Below, piece after piece: positions 18,883 through 27,329 of a stretch of DNA of 64,000 nucleotides. The translations under genes were made by a program, and so were the position numbers. The stretch is from Oceanobacillus sojae (lineage in GTDB: Bacteria; Bacillota; Bacilli; Bacillales; Amphibacillaceae). The notes under the pieces were generated by a model. The model was not told where the DNA came from and searched no databases. It saw only the letters and a program-made list of their open reading frames with translations. Position 1 is the first letter of the stretch. Every line of letters starts with the position of its first letter. The stretch is from the NCBI RefSeq assembly GCF_007991515.1, contig NZ_BJYM01000010.1, positions 124,001-188,000 of the forward strand. Reading direction: 5' to 3'.

Positions 18883-19083
18883 ATGCGAATCTATCATCTC
18901 GGAGCGTTATTTATTTTCTGTTTAGGATTGGGTATCATCATTGGCTATAGTGTTGACAGGGTAGAAGTTTTTGGTTTGGCAGGTTTCATTCTCGGGATGC
19001 TTCCTATTATGATTTACAGGAAATCCTTTACCAAAAAAGAGAAGGTCTCCACTGATAAGAAGAATAAAACGTCGTGTACGTGA
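18883..19083 (+). CDS. Small membrane protein of unknown function
   Basis: 66 residues: two predicted membrane helices (about 7-23 and 30-46) separated by the short turn YSVDRVEVFG, then a strongly basic tail (KSFTKKEKVSTDKKNK). An AAAAAAGGGG leader precedes ATG 18883. It sits alone between the divergent hom operon and a terminator. I do not recognise the family. It could equally be a conserved small membrane protein or a species-specific ORF. Confidence 0.55.
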   Translation: MRIYHLGALFIFCLGLGIIIGYSVDRVEVFGLAGFILGMLPIMIYRKSFTKKEKVSTDKKNKTSCT

Positions 19084-19113
19084 TTAGAGGACTTTTTGAA
19101 TCAAGGAATGTTA

Positions 19114-19149
19114 AAACTGCATGGAAATAAGTAATTCCATGCAGTTTAT
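19114..19149. terminator. Bidirectional terminator
   Basis: AAACTGCATGGAA pairs with TTCCATGCAGTTT around an 8-base loop. It serves the small membrane gene and the converging MFS gene. Confidence 0.75.
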
Positions 19150-19156
19150 TATTCAA

Positions 19157-20320
19157 TCAATCAACTGTCACTTTCGGCCGTTTATATCCTTTTAATGCGA
19201 TCAGGGCTGTAATTAACCCTAAAAAGACAATTGCTCCGCCTACATATGCATTTTTATCTACACTTGACTGCTCAATGACAATACTACCTGCAAATGAACC
19301 GACTGCTATACCTAAATGTAAAGCAGAGTTATTTAAGCTGACGAGGATACTTGAATTTTGCGGTGAGGTCTCAATTAAATAGCTTTGAACAGGTGGCGAG
19401 ACCGCCCAGCTGAGCATACCCCATAGTATAAGTACAACAAGGAATAAGACAACATGGAACGACGAAACAGGAATAATTAATATGGTAGCCACAAACAAGA
19501 TAATGGCACTGAGAATGGTTCGTTTCGGACCGAATAAATCGGACAATGTTCCGCCTGCCCCGCCTCCGCTTACAGCAGAAATACCAAAAATCAGATAAAC
19601 TGCACTTAACCAAATGCCATCTAATTCCATAAAGTCTTTTACAAATGGATTCAGGTAGCCATATAATGTTGTGTGACCGGCCAGGACAAAGAAAGTAGTC
19701 AATAATATAAAAAGAATCTTTGGGTTCCGGATCATTTTTAACTGTGTTGTCAGTGGCAGAGGCTTTTCCGTAGAAGGAATGCGCTGCATAAAGTAATGAA
19801 CAAATATAATTGAAGCAACCGTTAAGAAAGAAATAAGTACAAACGGGGCACGCCAGCCAAACGACTCTCCAAGGATTAAGCCAAATGGAATTCCGAAAAC
19901 AAGAGATCCGCTTACTCCCATACTGACTATGCCGATAGCGCGTCCCCTGTAAGCAGGCTTAACAATGGAGGATGCCATCATTACACAAAGTACAATTAGT
20001 AAAGAAGCGCTTGCTGCAGAAATTATTCGACTAATAAAAATCATCGTATAGTTCAAACTAAAAACAGCAAGAATATTTCCAAGCAAAAAGAAGACTAAAG
20101 AAATAATGGTCAGTTTTTTTCGTTCAACAGATGCCGTTAAATAAAGCAGAATAGGAGAAGCAATAGCGAAAACAAGAGAGAAAATAGTAATTAATAAACC
20201 AGCTTTTCCTAGTGACACACCGAGATCATCCGCAACTAAATCGAGAATACCGCCAATAATTAATTCAACCATTCCGACAACAAATGAAATGGTCATCAGT
20301 AAATATACACTTTTATTCAT
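19157..20320 (-). CDS. MFS transporter, DHA1 drug/sugar efflux type
   Basis: About 387 residues with twelve predicted helices. It resembles the AraJ/YdhP-like branch of the DHA1 family, with SPILLYLTASVERKKL in the loop between helices 2 and 3 and the second-half equivalent GGTLSDLFGPKRT. ATG 20320 (MNKSVYLL) is chosen because it begins directly at the first helix; the longer reading adds 32 non-hydrophobic residues with no better binding site. The substrate is unknown and probably exported by proton antiport. No regulator gene is adjacent. Confidence 0.8.
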   Translation of the reverse strand: MNKSVYLLMTISFVVGMVELIIGGILDLVADDLGVSLGKAGLLITIFSLVFAIASPILLYLTASVERKKLTIISLVFFLLGNILAVFSLNYTMIFISRIISAASASLLIVLCVMMASSIVKPAYRGRAIGIVSMGVSGSLVFGIPFGLILGESFGWRAPFVLISFLTVASIIFVHYFMQRIPSTEKPLPLTTQLKMIRNPKILFILLTTFFVLAGHTTLYGYLNPFVKDFMELDGIWLSAVYLIFGISAVSGGGAGGTLSDLFGPKRTILSAIILFVATILIIPVSSFHVVLFLVVLILWGMLSWAVSPPVQSYLIETSPQNSSILVSLNNSALHLGIAVGSFAGSIVIEQSSVDKNAYVGGAIVFLGLITALIALKGYKRPKVTVD

Positions 20321-20518
20321 AAAACAACACGCCTTATCTATAGTTATCCTGTTATTAACATTTGAGTGATAAAAAACACTATCTACCATAGTAGCTTTAA
20401 AAAAAGGATAGCACAAGAACTTTATGTGAAAATTAATGAGAATTCAACACTTTTAAAGGAAAAAAAGGCACTTGTTTGTTATACTTGTAATAACGCATGA
20501 AATAAGGAGGAGTTTTGG

Positions 20519-21340
20519 GTGAGTAACAAAGCAACATTAGAAAAAGATGCAATGAAGGTTTTGAAACAGACGAGCAGAACATTTTATATCCCCATTAAAC
20601 TGTTGAACAAAACGTTGCGGAAAACAGTTGGTTCAGCTTACCTCTGCATGCGCGCTGTTGATGAAATGGAAGACCATGAAGAAATGGATGCAGAAGTAAA
20701 ACAGCATTTATTGAATGAGACAAGCCATTTATTAAAGGAAGATGTATTTAACCGCGAGGCTTATCATCAGCTCGTAGCACCGTATGAAAAGGAACTTCCG
20801 GAAGTGACATTGCGCTTAGCTGACTGGATTGAATTTTGCCCGGAGGATATTCAGCAAAAAGTAAAGGACTCTACAAGTGAAATGGCAGAAGGAATGGCTA
20901 AATGGGTTGGGAAAGATTGGGAAGTAAAGACGAAAGAGGATTTAGATGAGTATACATATTATGTAGCAGGTCTCGTCGGTGTAATGCTGTCTGATATTTG
21001 GAACTGGTATGATGGCACCGAAACAGACCGCGATCTGGCTATCGGCTATGGACGGGGTTTACAGGCTGTGAATATATTACGAAATATTGATGAAGATGCT
21101 GAAAGAGGTGTCGGCTTCTTTCCGAATGACTGGTCTAAGAAGGAAATGTTTGCTTATGCAGAGGCGAATTTGCAAAAAGCTGATGAATATATGACACAAA
21201 TCTCTACCAAAAATATTCTGCTTTTCTGCCGGATACCGTTAGCACTGGCACATAAAACATTAAATGCTTTGAAGAGCGGTAAGGAAAAAATGTCCAGAGA
21301 TGAAGTAGAAGAAACAGTTGATAAAATTATTAATTCTTAA
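20519..21340 (+). CDS. YisP-like squalene/phytoene synthase family protein (probable farnesyl diphosphate phosphatase)
   Basis: 273 residues of the trans-isoprenyl diphosphate synthase, head-to-head fold. The first aspartate motif is intact (D48-E-M-E-D52 in MRAVDEMED). The second reads NILRN189-IDED193, with asparagine where squalene and phytoene synthases have aspartate (NIxRDxxxD). The B. subtilis relative YisP, known as a farnesyl diphosphate phosphatase rather than a squalene synthase, is also altered in this region. A role in making farnesol, which affects membrane microdomains and biofilm, is therefore more likely than carotenoid synthesis. GTG start, with AAGGAGGAG 8 bases upstream. 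No other terpenoid gene is adjacent. Confidence 0.8.
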   Translation: MSNKATLEKDAMKVLKQTSRTFYIPIKLLNKTLRKTVGSAYLCMRAVDEMEDHEEMDAEVKQHLLNETSHLLKEDVFNREAYHQLVAPYEKELPEVTLRLADWIEFCPEDIQQKVKDSTSEMAEGMAKWVGKDWEVKTKEDLDEYTYYVAGLVGVMLSDIWNWYDGTETDRDLAIGYGRGLQAVNILRNIDEDAERGVGFFPNDWSKKEMFAYAEANLQKADEYMTQISTKNILLFCRIPLALAHKTLNALKSGKEKMSRDEVEETVDKIINS

Positions 21341-21370
21341 GCTTTGAAAAGGTGAATAACATAGACTGAG

Positions 21371-21403
21371 AAAAAATCTTGCTAAATTGGGCGAGATTTT
21401 TTT
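21371..21403 (+). terminator. Rho-independent terminator
   Basis: AAAAAATCTTGC pairs with GCGAGATTTTTTT, ending in a T-run, 30 bases after the YisP-like stop. Confidence 0.7.
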
Positions 21404-21555
21404 ATTTTCGGGGATGAGAAGGGTTTAGGAATATTTAATAAGGGAAATACTTCTATATTCAAAGCTATTCGTTGAATACATCTCTAAATTATAAGTTGTA
21501 TTGTATAAAGCATATAACTATAATAAATAGACATGTGCAAATAAAACAAGTGAGA

Positions 21556-21590
21556 GGATGAAAGCATTTATCTGAAAAATGCTTTCATCC
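21556..21590 (+). promoter_or_regulatory. Perfect 14-bp hairpin in the leader of the betaine carrier gene
   Basis: GGATGAAAGCATTT is followed by a 7-base loop and its exact inverse AAATGCTTTCATCC. The stem is followed by AAAAAAGG rather than T residues, so it is not a forward terminator. It lies 65-99 bases before the GTG start and could be an operator for a regulator or an RNA element in the 5' leader. The rest of the 21404-21654 gap is AT-rich with no gene. Confidence 0.5.
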
Positions 21591-21654
21591 AAAAAAGGTC
21601 TGTAAATAACGTTTTATGATATTTTGGACGCTTACATTAATCAGGAGGTAAAGT

Positions 21655-23211
21655 GTGAAGTCAAAAAAAGGAAAAGGTTTAGATTGGCCAGTTTTTTATA
21701 TCAGTGGAGGATTTTTAGTTTTATTTATTATCCTGTCGCTGATTAACAGTGATATGGTGGATAATGCAGTAAACACCTTATTTAATTATTCTGCTGATTG
21801 GTTTGGAGCTTATTGGCAAATACTCTTATTCCTTAATTTTGCCATCGGCTTAGGTCTGGCATTTTCAAAGTATGGAAAAGTAAAATTGGGAAACCAGGAT
21901 AAACCAAAATATAGCTATTTTGGCTGGGTATGTATGATATTAGTAACTTTATTGGCTAGTGGGGGAGTCTTCTGGGCTGCAGCAGAGCCAATGTACCATT
22001 TTATGTCTACACCGCCTCTTTTTGGTGGAGGAGAATTTAATAATATAGAGGGAGCATTTGCTCAAGCCTTTATGCATTGGGGATTCCTTGCATGGGCAAT
22101 TCTTGGTACACTTGCAGTTGTTGTAATGATGTATGTGCATTATCAAAAGGGCTATCCTTTAAAGCCGCGGGGATTGTTATATCCTATTTTTGGAGATAAA
22201 ATATTTGAAAAAAGTGCAATTGGAACGTTGGCTGATTCCTTTTCTATTATTGCAACAGCAGCAGGAACATTGGGGCCGCTTGGGTTTTTAGGTTTGCAGA
22301 TATCTTATGGATTAAACCATTTGTTTGGCATACCGGATACGTTAACAATAAGCATTATCGTTGTTATTGTTCTGGTTACTGTAGCAGCAATTTCAGCAGC
22401 TACCGGAGTGGATAGAGGAATCTACCATTTAAGTAACTGGAATGTTCAATTTACAATTCTTTTAGCTATTATTGTATTTATTATTGGACCTACCGCATTT
22501 ATTATTGATGGGTTTGTCGGCGGTACAGGAGTCCATATTCAAAATATGTTTGAAATGATGTTCTATCGTGGAGATGGAGAATGGCTGGCAGGATGGACGA
22601 TTTTCTTTTGGGCTTGGTTTATCGGCTATGCACCGATGCTTATCGTATTTATCAGCCGTATCTCCAGAGGAAGAACCATTCGTGAGCTTGTTATTGCAGT
22701 TTCCGTAGTAGCACCGCTTGTAACAAATTTCTGGTTCTCCATTGTCGGTGGAACAGGAGTTTTCTTTGAAATAGAAAAACCGGGTTCTGTTTCTGACGCA
22801 TTAACTGATGGCGGAATGCCAGCTGCAGTTATGGCAATTACTGATCAGCTTCCTTTAGGCACAGTAATGGGAGTTGCTTTCCTGCTTGTATCTATTATCT
22901 TTGTTGCAACAACAGCAGATACAATGTCTTATACAGTGGCAGCAACATTAACAGGGCATGATAATCCCACACGCTGGCTGCGTGTAGTATGGGCCGTCCT
23001 TTTTGGAGCTTTCACAGCAGTTATTCTTACAATCGGGGAAGATAGTATTACATCGATTCAAAATTCCATTGTTATTACGGCAGTCCCAGTATCGTTATTG
23101 ATTTTACCACCGTTATGGAATGCACCGAAGATTGCCAAGAAAATGGCGCTGGAACAAGGGCTTATTTGGCAGCGTGAGATGCGTAAAAAAGAAGATAAGA
23201 AATATAATTAA
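21655..23211 (+). CDS. opuD: BCCT-family glycine betaine transporter, OpuD type
   Basis: 518 residues with twelve predicted helices. It shows the BCCT signature: GGVFWAAAEPMYHF near residue 105, MHWGFLAWAIL near 139, and the tryptophan-rich stretch WTIFFWAWFIGYAPM near 316 followed by FISRISRGRTIRE. It imports glycine betaine or a related osmoprotectant with sodium. GTG start, with AGGAGGTA 5 bases upstream. Monocistronic, closed by a strong terminator and preceded by a perfect hairpin. With the OpuC-type operon at 32-36 kb it points to a salt-adapted lifestyle. Substrate inferred from family. Confidence 0.88.
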   Translation: MKSKKGKGLDWPVFYISGGFLVLFIILSLINSDMVDNAVNTLFNYSADWFGAYWQILLFLNFAIGLGLAFSKYGKVKLGNQDKPKYSYFGWVCMILVTLLASGGVFWAAAEPMYHFMSTPPLFGGGEFNNIEGAFAQAFMHWGFLAWAILGTLAVVVMMYVHYQKGYPLKPRGLLYPIFGDKIFEKSAIGTLADSFSIIATAAGTLGPLGFLGLQISYGLNHLFGIPDTLTISIIVVIVLVTVAAISAATGVDRGIYHLSNWNVQFTILLAIIVFIIGPTAFIIDGFVGGTGVHIQNMFEMMFYRGDGEWLAGWTIFFWAWFIGYAPMLIVFISRISRGRTIRELVIAVSVVAPLVTNFWFSIVGGTGVFFEIEKPGSVSDALTDGGMPAAVMAITDQLPLGTVMGVAFLLVSIIFVATTADTMSYTVAATLTGHDNPTRWLRVVWAVLFGAFTAVILTIGEDSITSIQNSIVITAVPVSLLILPPLWNAPKIAKKMALEQGLIWQREMRKKEDKKYN

Positions 23212-23230
23212 TGAAGAAATTTAAAATAAG

Positions 23231-23272
23231 ACGAGCTGCTGAAAAGATTTTGCTTTCAGCAGCTCGTTTTTA
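23231..23272. terminator. Strong terminator after opuD
   Basis: ACGAGCTGCTGAAA pairs with TTTCAGCAGCTCGT at 23254-23267, then TTTTTAATTT. It may also serve the converging coat-like gene. Confidence 0.85.
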
Positions 23273-23292
23273 ATTTCATTTACTTTTTATAG

Positions 23293-24033
23293 CTACATAC
23301 ATTGGAAGGATTCAATACTATTTAAATCCATTCCAAAATAAACCCAACGAAAACCATTCCAGCGGAATCCGGCAATAGAATTTCTGCCTAGGAATGTCGG
23401 AAAGGCCCAAAAACCGTTGCCGCGATTTGGCCAAATATAAGTGAAGCGGAACATGCAATGTCTGATCCCGCCAGGGTCGACAGCAAATGCCTGCACCTGT
23501 TGTTTTTGCGGTACAAAGTTTGGCGGCGGTCCCATTGGAGGCTGGCTGTTCATGCCGCCCATTTCTGCAGGGCCTGATTGCTGTCCAGGATCTCCTCCAC
23601 TGCCGCCGCTTCCTGGAAAGTTTGGAAAAGACGGAGCTGGCGGCCAATTTGGAGGAGCACCTCCATTTCCGCCCCCGGCGTTGTTCGGGGGACCAGGGAA
23701 AATATTATCTATAAATTGATCTGTATTAAACTCTGGAAAAGGCGATTCATTCCCGCCTCCACCTGGAAAGCCAGGGGGGAAGTTGCCAATTCGCTCCTGG
23801 GATGGAAAGTTTTGCTGTTCATGTTGATGTTGGTACGGTATATTATCAGCAGGCTGCTGTTCCTGATAATAGCCCCCTGGGCCGCCAGTTTCACCTTCTG
23901 GACCCCCTGCAAAGAATCCATTGGAATAATTATGCTGTGGGGCCGGCTGAAAATAATTATTCAGCATCTTTCCGGGCAGGTTATTCTGTTTGTTTTCCTC
24001 GCCGTTTGGATGCGGTGGTTGAAAATAATTCAT
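23293..24033 (-). CDS. Gly/Pro/Gln-rich protein with aromatic C-terminal domain, possible spore coat or surface protein
   Basis: 246 residues. About the first 185 are low-complexity, rich in Gly, Pro, Asn and Gln, with repeated NYFQP motifs (residues 2-6 and 26-30), an HQHEQQ run and PPGFPGGGG-like stretches. The last 60 or so residues form a compact aromatic domain (CMFRFTYIWPNRGNGFW, FLGRNSIAGFRW, RWVYFGMD) with one cysteine at each end. There is no signal peptide. AGGAGGAAAATT precedes the start. Upstream, an inverted repeat (CTATTAGG at 24046-24053, CCTAATAG at 24063-24070) and a CATANNNTA box at 24068-24076, like a sigma-K -10 element, would fit sporulation expression. I do not recognise the family by name. 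Confidence 0.75.
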   Translation of the reverse strand: MNYFQPPHPNGEENKQNNLPGKMLNNYFQPAPQHNYSNGFFAGGPEGETGGPGGYYQEQQPADNIPYQHQHEQQNFPSQERIGNFPPGFPGGGGNESPFPEFNTDQFIDNIFPGPPNNAGGGNGGAPPNWPPAPSFPNFPGSGGSGGDPGQQSGPAEMGGMNSQPPMGPPPNFVPQKQQVQAFAVDPGGIRHCMFRFTYIWPNRGNGFWAFPTFLGRNSIAGFRWNGFRWVYFGMDLNSIESFQCM

Positions 24034-24172
24034 AATTTTCCTCCTCTATTAGGCTAATGTTCCCTAATAGCATATGAGGCATCTGCATTATTTGCGCTTC
24101 ATAACAAACAGATTGGGCGGAATAACTAATTTGGCGAAGCTTGCGTAGATTTCTTCATTAATTCTAGCCAGA

Positions 24173-24793
24173 TTATAGTTTATCTACAGCTTCCTTAATA
24201 TTATATGCTTCTGTAACAGCAGTAATAAAGGAAACGCCATCAGCACCTGCTTCTATAACAGAGCTTGCGTTATCTGTCTGGATACCGCCTATTGCCACAA
24301 CAGGTATGTCTGGAAACTGCGAGCGGATAGTATGAATCCATTCTAAGCCTACAGCCTGTTTTGCATCTTCTTTTGTAGCAGTTGCAAAAATTGGTCCAAC
24401 GCCAATATAATCCACTAAATCGAGCGGACTTTGGTCAAGCTCCTGTGGTGTAGATATCGACAGGCCAATGATTTTATCCGGGAACTTAGCCCGGACTTCC
24501 TTGACAGGCATATCATCCTGCCCTACATGTATACCGTCTGCATCCAATTCCTCGGCCAGCTCAATATTATCATTAATAAAAAATGGAATATCATGTTTTC
24601 GGCATTGCTCTCGCAAGCTTTTACCCAGCTTAATCTTTTCCTCACCATTTAACGAGCCGGTGCCTTTTTCCCGAAATTGAAATGAAGTAATACCTGCAGT
24701 GAGTGCCTCCTCTAAAACAGTGTGAGGATCCCTGTGACAATTTTGGCTTCCCATAATAAAATATTTTCTTAATTGTTCTCTATTAAATTCCAT
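24173..24793 (-). CDS. thiE: Thiamine-phosphate synthase
   Basis: About 206 residues, a TIM-barrel enzyme. It has ITSFQFREKGTGS near residue 35, FFINDNIELAEELDADGIHVGQDDMP near 72, and IGVGPIFATATKEDA near 127. VVAIGGIQTDNA and GADGVSFITAV follow. It joins HMP pyrophosphate and thiazole phosphate to make thiamine phosphate. ATG 24793 is chosen for its GGAGG site 8 bases upstream, which lies inside the end of thiM. It overlaps thiM by 11 bases and is the last gene of the riboswitch-controlled thi operon. No terminator is evident in the 140-base gap downstream. Confidence 0.93.
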   Translation of the reverse strand: MEFNREQLRKYFIMGSQNCHRDPHTVLEEALTAGITSFQFREKGTGSLNGEEKIKLGKSLREQCRKHDIPFFINDNIELAEELDADGIHVGQDDMPVKEVRAKFPDKIIGLSISTPQELDQSPLDLVDYIGVGPIFATATKEDAKQAVGLEWIHTIRSQFPDIPVVAIGGIQTDNASSVIEAGADGVSFITAVTEAYNIKEAVDKL

Positions 24794-25568
24794 CTTCAGT
24801 GCCTCCATTTAGTTGCTTGGGTGTAAAGGATAAAGCATCCATAAAGCTTGGCAAAAAGGTTCCCGGTCCTTGCACATGAGACTGCTCTGCTGCATGCTCT
24901 GCGGCCAGTCCGTAGAAACTGAGTGCAGTACGGAGCTGTTCCCCGACTGGATAAGAAGTAGTCAGACATGCTGCTACAACAGATCCTAATAAACATCCCG
25001 CCCCGGTAATACTGGAGAGAAGCGGATGCCCAGTCTGGTTATAAATTAATTTCTGATCGGCATAGATAACATCTGTTTTTCCGGTTACTACAATCGCAGT
25101 ATCAAATTGTTTCCTGGCTTTTTCTGCAATATCATCTATATTTCCTTCCCCAATAGAATCCACTCCCCGTGTTTGAATATCTGCATTAACCAAGGAAGCA
25201 ATTTCACCTGCATTCCCTTTAATAACTGTTGGGCGTACATCTTGTAAAATTCTTTCTATTACTTCTTTCCGAAAAGAAGTAGCAGCTGCGCCAACAGGAT
25301 CAAGAACTACAGGAATTCCCTTTTCATTGGCAGCTTTCCCTGCTGCAATCATTGCTTCAATTTCATTTTCTAAAATGGTACCAATATTTAAAACAAGTGC
25401 ATCTGCAATTTTGGCCATATCTGCTGCTTCTCTTAATTCCTTTGCCATAACAGGACTGCCACCAAAGGCAAGCAGTCCGTTAGCACTAAAGTTCATGACA
25501 ACCTGATTGGTTAAATGATGAATGAGAGGCGTGTTGTTTCTGACTTGCTGGATAATATCAGGATTCAT
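24783..25568 (-). CDS. thiM: Hydroxyethylthiazole kinase
   Basis: About 261 residues of the ribokinase-like fold. It opens NTPLIHHLTNQVVMNFSANGLLAFG, and has MAKELREAADMAKIADALVLNIG near residue 55, VVLDPVGAAATSFRKE near 92 and the ATP-site SSITGAGCLLGSVVAA near 185. It phosphorylates hydroxyethylthiazole in thiamine salvage. ATG 25568 follows GGAAGGGAG at good spacing; upstream in-frame codons lie inside thiD and lack a site. It overlaps thiD by 11 bases, so translation is likely coupled. Confidence 0.93.
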   Translation of the reverse strand: MNPDIIQQVRNNTPLIHHLTNQVVMNFSANGLLAFGGSPVMAKELREAADMAKIADALVLNIGTILENEIEAMIAAGKAANEKGIPVVLDPVGAAATSFRKEVIERILQDVRPTVIKGNAGEIASLVNADIQTRGVDSIGEGNIDDIAEKARKQFDTAIVVTGKTDVIYADQKLIYNQTGHPLLSSITGAGCLLGSVVAACLTTSYPVGEQLRTALSFYGLAAEHAAEQSHVQGPGTFLPSFMDALSFTPKQLNGGTEDGI

Positions 25569-26379
25569 GTGTAATCTCCCTTCCTGCATTTTCCCGGATT
25601 GCCCAGTGGTTCGTCGGGCCATTCCCTTTTCCAAGCTCAAATGATTTGGAAATAGCTGCAGTCACAAAAGCTTTTGCGTGTTTTATCGCCTCTGAAAGTG
25701 GATAACCTTTACCTAAATAAGCAGCAATGGCAGCAGCATAGGTACAGCCGGTTCCATGCGTATTCTTTGTATCAATACGATCAGCAGCGTAGCTATGCAT
25801 CTGTTTGCCGTCATAAAGAAAATCAACAGCCTGTCCTTTTAGATGTCCACCTTTAACTAAGGCAGCATCAACATCATACTCGTGAACGAGATATTCTGCA
25901 GCATTTTTCATATCTTCTGTAGACGCAATAGATAAGCCGGTCAGAAATTCTGCTTCTGGAATATTTGGTGTAACAACCGTCGTTAAAGGAAGAAGATACT
26001 GCCGCAAAAAGCTGCGGGCCTCTTCATTAATTAAAGCGTCACCGCTGGTCGCAACCATAACAGGGTCCATCACATATGGCGCATCAATCTTTCTTAATTT
26101 TTGAGCGATTAATTCCATCATTGGCTTACTTGCAATCATTCCTGTTTTCACTGCATGAATTGGCATGTCCTCAATGACTGCATCCAGTTGATCCTCAATC
26201 ATAGAAAGAGGCATATGCTCAACAGAACGGACTCCTGTTGTATTTTGGGCCACAACAGAAGTAATTACAGACATACCATAGGTTTTTAACTCTTGAAATG
26301 TTTTTAAATCCGCCTGAATACCAGCACCACCGCTCGGGTCTGTGCCGGCAATTGTTAATGCACAACGAACCTGACTCAT
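25558..26379 (-). CDS. thiD: Hydroxymethylpyrimidine/phosphomethylpyrimidine kinase
   Basis: About 273 residues of the ribokinase fold. It has ALTIAGTDPSGGAGIQADLKTF at the N-terminus, MSVITSVVAQNTTGV near residue 37, VMDPVMVATSGDALI near 104, and DTKNTHGTGCTYAAAIAAYLGKG near 208. It phosphorylates HMP and HMP phosphate for thiamine synthesis. ATG 26379 is set by AAGGAGG 8 bases upstream. The gene order thiW-thiD-thiM-thiE, with tight overlaps and the TPP riboswitch upstream, marks one thiamine salvage operon. Confidence 0.93.
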   Translation of the reverse strand: MSQVRCALTIAGTDPSGGAGIQADLKTFQELKTYGMSVITSVVAQNTTGVRSVEHMPLSMIEDQLDAVIEDMPIHAVKTGMIASKPMMELIAQKLRKIDAPYVMDPVMVATSGDALINEEARSFLRQYLLPLTTVVTPNIPEAEFLTGLSIASTEDMKNAAEYLVHEYDVDAALVKGGHLKGQAVDFLYDGKQMHSYAADRIDTKNTHGTGCTYAAAIAAYLGKGYPLSEAIKHAKAFVTAAISKSFELGKGNGPTNHWAIRENAGREITHES

Positions 26380-26411
26380 AATAAAAATCCTCCTTAGGAT
26401 TGTAAAATAAT

Positions 26412-26903
26412 TTATTTTGTTAAAGAAAACTGCCGTGCTGGCAGACGGCTGACTAACAGCCAACCAATCAAAGCGCCGGAGACGCTGCTGACAATAAACG
26501 GCGGGATAAATGCAAGTGCCCCTACTGAGCTTCCCATCAGGAGATTCGCAATAGGAACAGCAAAGAATGAACCAATAATCCCTGTACCAATTATTTCTCC
26601 AAAAGCAGCCATTGAATATCTTTGTGTTTTCTTATATAATACCCCGGCAACAAATGCTCCAATCATTGCTCCGGGGAAAGCAACGAGTGTTCCCAGACCT
26701 AAAAGGTTTCTGAGCAGGCTGATCATTAATGCGACAATGACTGCCGGCCCCGGTCCAAGTATGATTGCAGCAATGACATTAATGGCATGCTGTACTGGAT
26801 AAGCTCTGGCAACCCCTGCGGGAAACCAGAGCAATTGAGAGCCAATTGTTCCAATAGCTATAAAAACAGCCATCAGCGTTAATAAGCGTGTACGGTTTTT
26901 CAA
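26412..26903 (-). CDS. thiW: Thiamine/HMP ECF transporter S-component ThiW
   Basis: About 163 residues with five to six membrane helices. Characteristic segments are AYPVQHAINVIAAIILGPGPAVIVA near residue 35 and FPGAMIGAFVAGVLY near 77. It is a substrate-capture subunit of an ECF transporter, probably for the thiazole or pyrimidine precursor, and would use shared EcfA/EcfT energising subunits from elsewhere. A TTG at 26903 fits AGAGGAG 9 bases upstream; ATG 26912 lies right against that site. Longer in-frame readings start inside the interspersed repeat and are rejected. First gene of the thi operon. Confidence 0.85.
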   Translation of the reverse strand: MKNRTRLLTLMAVFIAIGTIGSQLLWFPAGVARAYPVQHAINVIAAIILGPGPAVIVALMISLLRNLLGLGTLVAFPGAMIGAFVAGVLYKKTQRYSMAAFGEIIGTGIIGSFFAVPIANLLMGSSVGALAFIPPFIVSSVSGALIGWLLVSRLPARQFSLTK

Positions 26904-26923
26904 TCCAATCATCTCCTCTATAT

Positions 26924-27229
26924 GTCTAGCTCCATGCGCCAAACTTTAGAGATTTCACGTCACGCCCTACGATAAAGAAGACTTACTGATTGGCAAGCCG
27001 TTAGGCGCAGACAGAAGTATAGTCGCGCTTATGCCCTGCGGGTGAAAGTCAACATCGGTTTAAAGTAAAGGAAGGTCGACTAAAAGCAGGCTGAAGCCTA
27101 ACGTCGGCATACCCCTAAAGGGGCATGTTTCCTTTATCTCAAGGGTGAAGGAAGTTCGACTAAAGTCGAACCACCCCCAAAGATCGGGAGCGCAATCTCT
27201 ACGTTTTTAAACAGGCGCTTTTCGCTTTT
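26924..27229. repeat. Interspersed Bacillaceae-type repeat, copy B (long form) in the thi leader
   Basis: Begins GTCTAGCTCCATGCGCC and ends AGGCGCTTTTCGCTTTTC, with the inner inverted flanks AAACTTTAGAGATT and AATCTCTACGTTTTT. Ends and flanks match copy A at 6952-7094. The 306-base form carries extra internal palindromes (GTCGACTAAAAGCAGG against TTCGACTAAAGTCGAACC, and TACCCCTAAAGGGGCA). It lies between the riboswitch terminator and the thiW ribosome binding site, so it must be transcribed in the thi mRNA. It abuts the AGAGGAG site of thiW. Confidence 0.8.
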
Positions 27230-27262
27230 CTTTTTGGAATGAAAAGTAAACTACTTTGTAAA

Positions 27263-27297
27263 AATAAAAAATCAGGCTTTATAGAGAAGCCTGATTT
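27263..27297 (-). terminator. Riboswitch-controlled terminator of the thi operon
   Basis: On the minus strand AATCAGGCTT, loop CTCTATA, AAGCCTGATT, then TTTTATTTTT. It lies about 35 bases after the TPP aptamer, 350 bases before thiW, and is the probable expression platform. Confidence 0.75.
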
Positions 27298-27329
27298 GGT
27301 ATACTGAGAGTAATCATAAGTTGATTGAC

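Noticed and set aside
23441..24057. Several open frames on the plus strand across the coat-like gene
   Set aside because: They are antisense shadows of a Gly/Pro-rich gene; the minus-strand frame has the ribosome binding site, repeats and a folded C-terminal domain.
26904..26942. Extended N-terminus for ThiW starting inside the repeat
   Set aside because: The added residues come from the repeat end, and AGAGGAG points to the TTG or ATG downstream.
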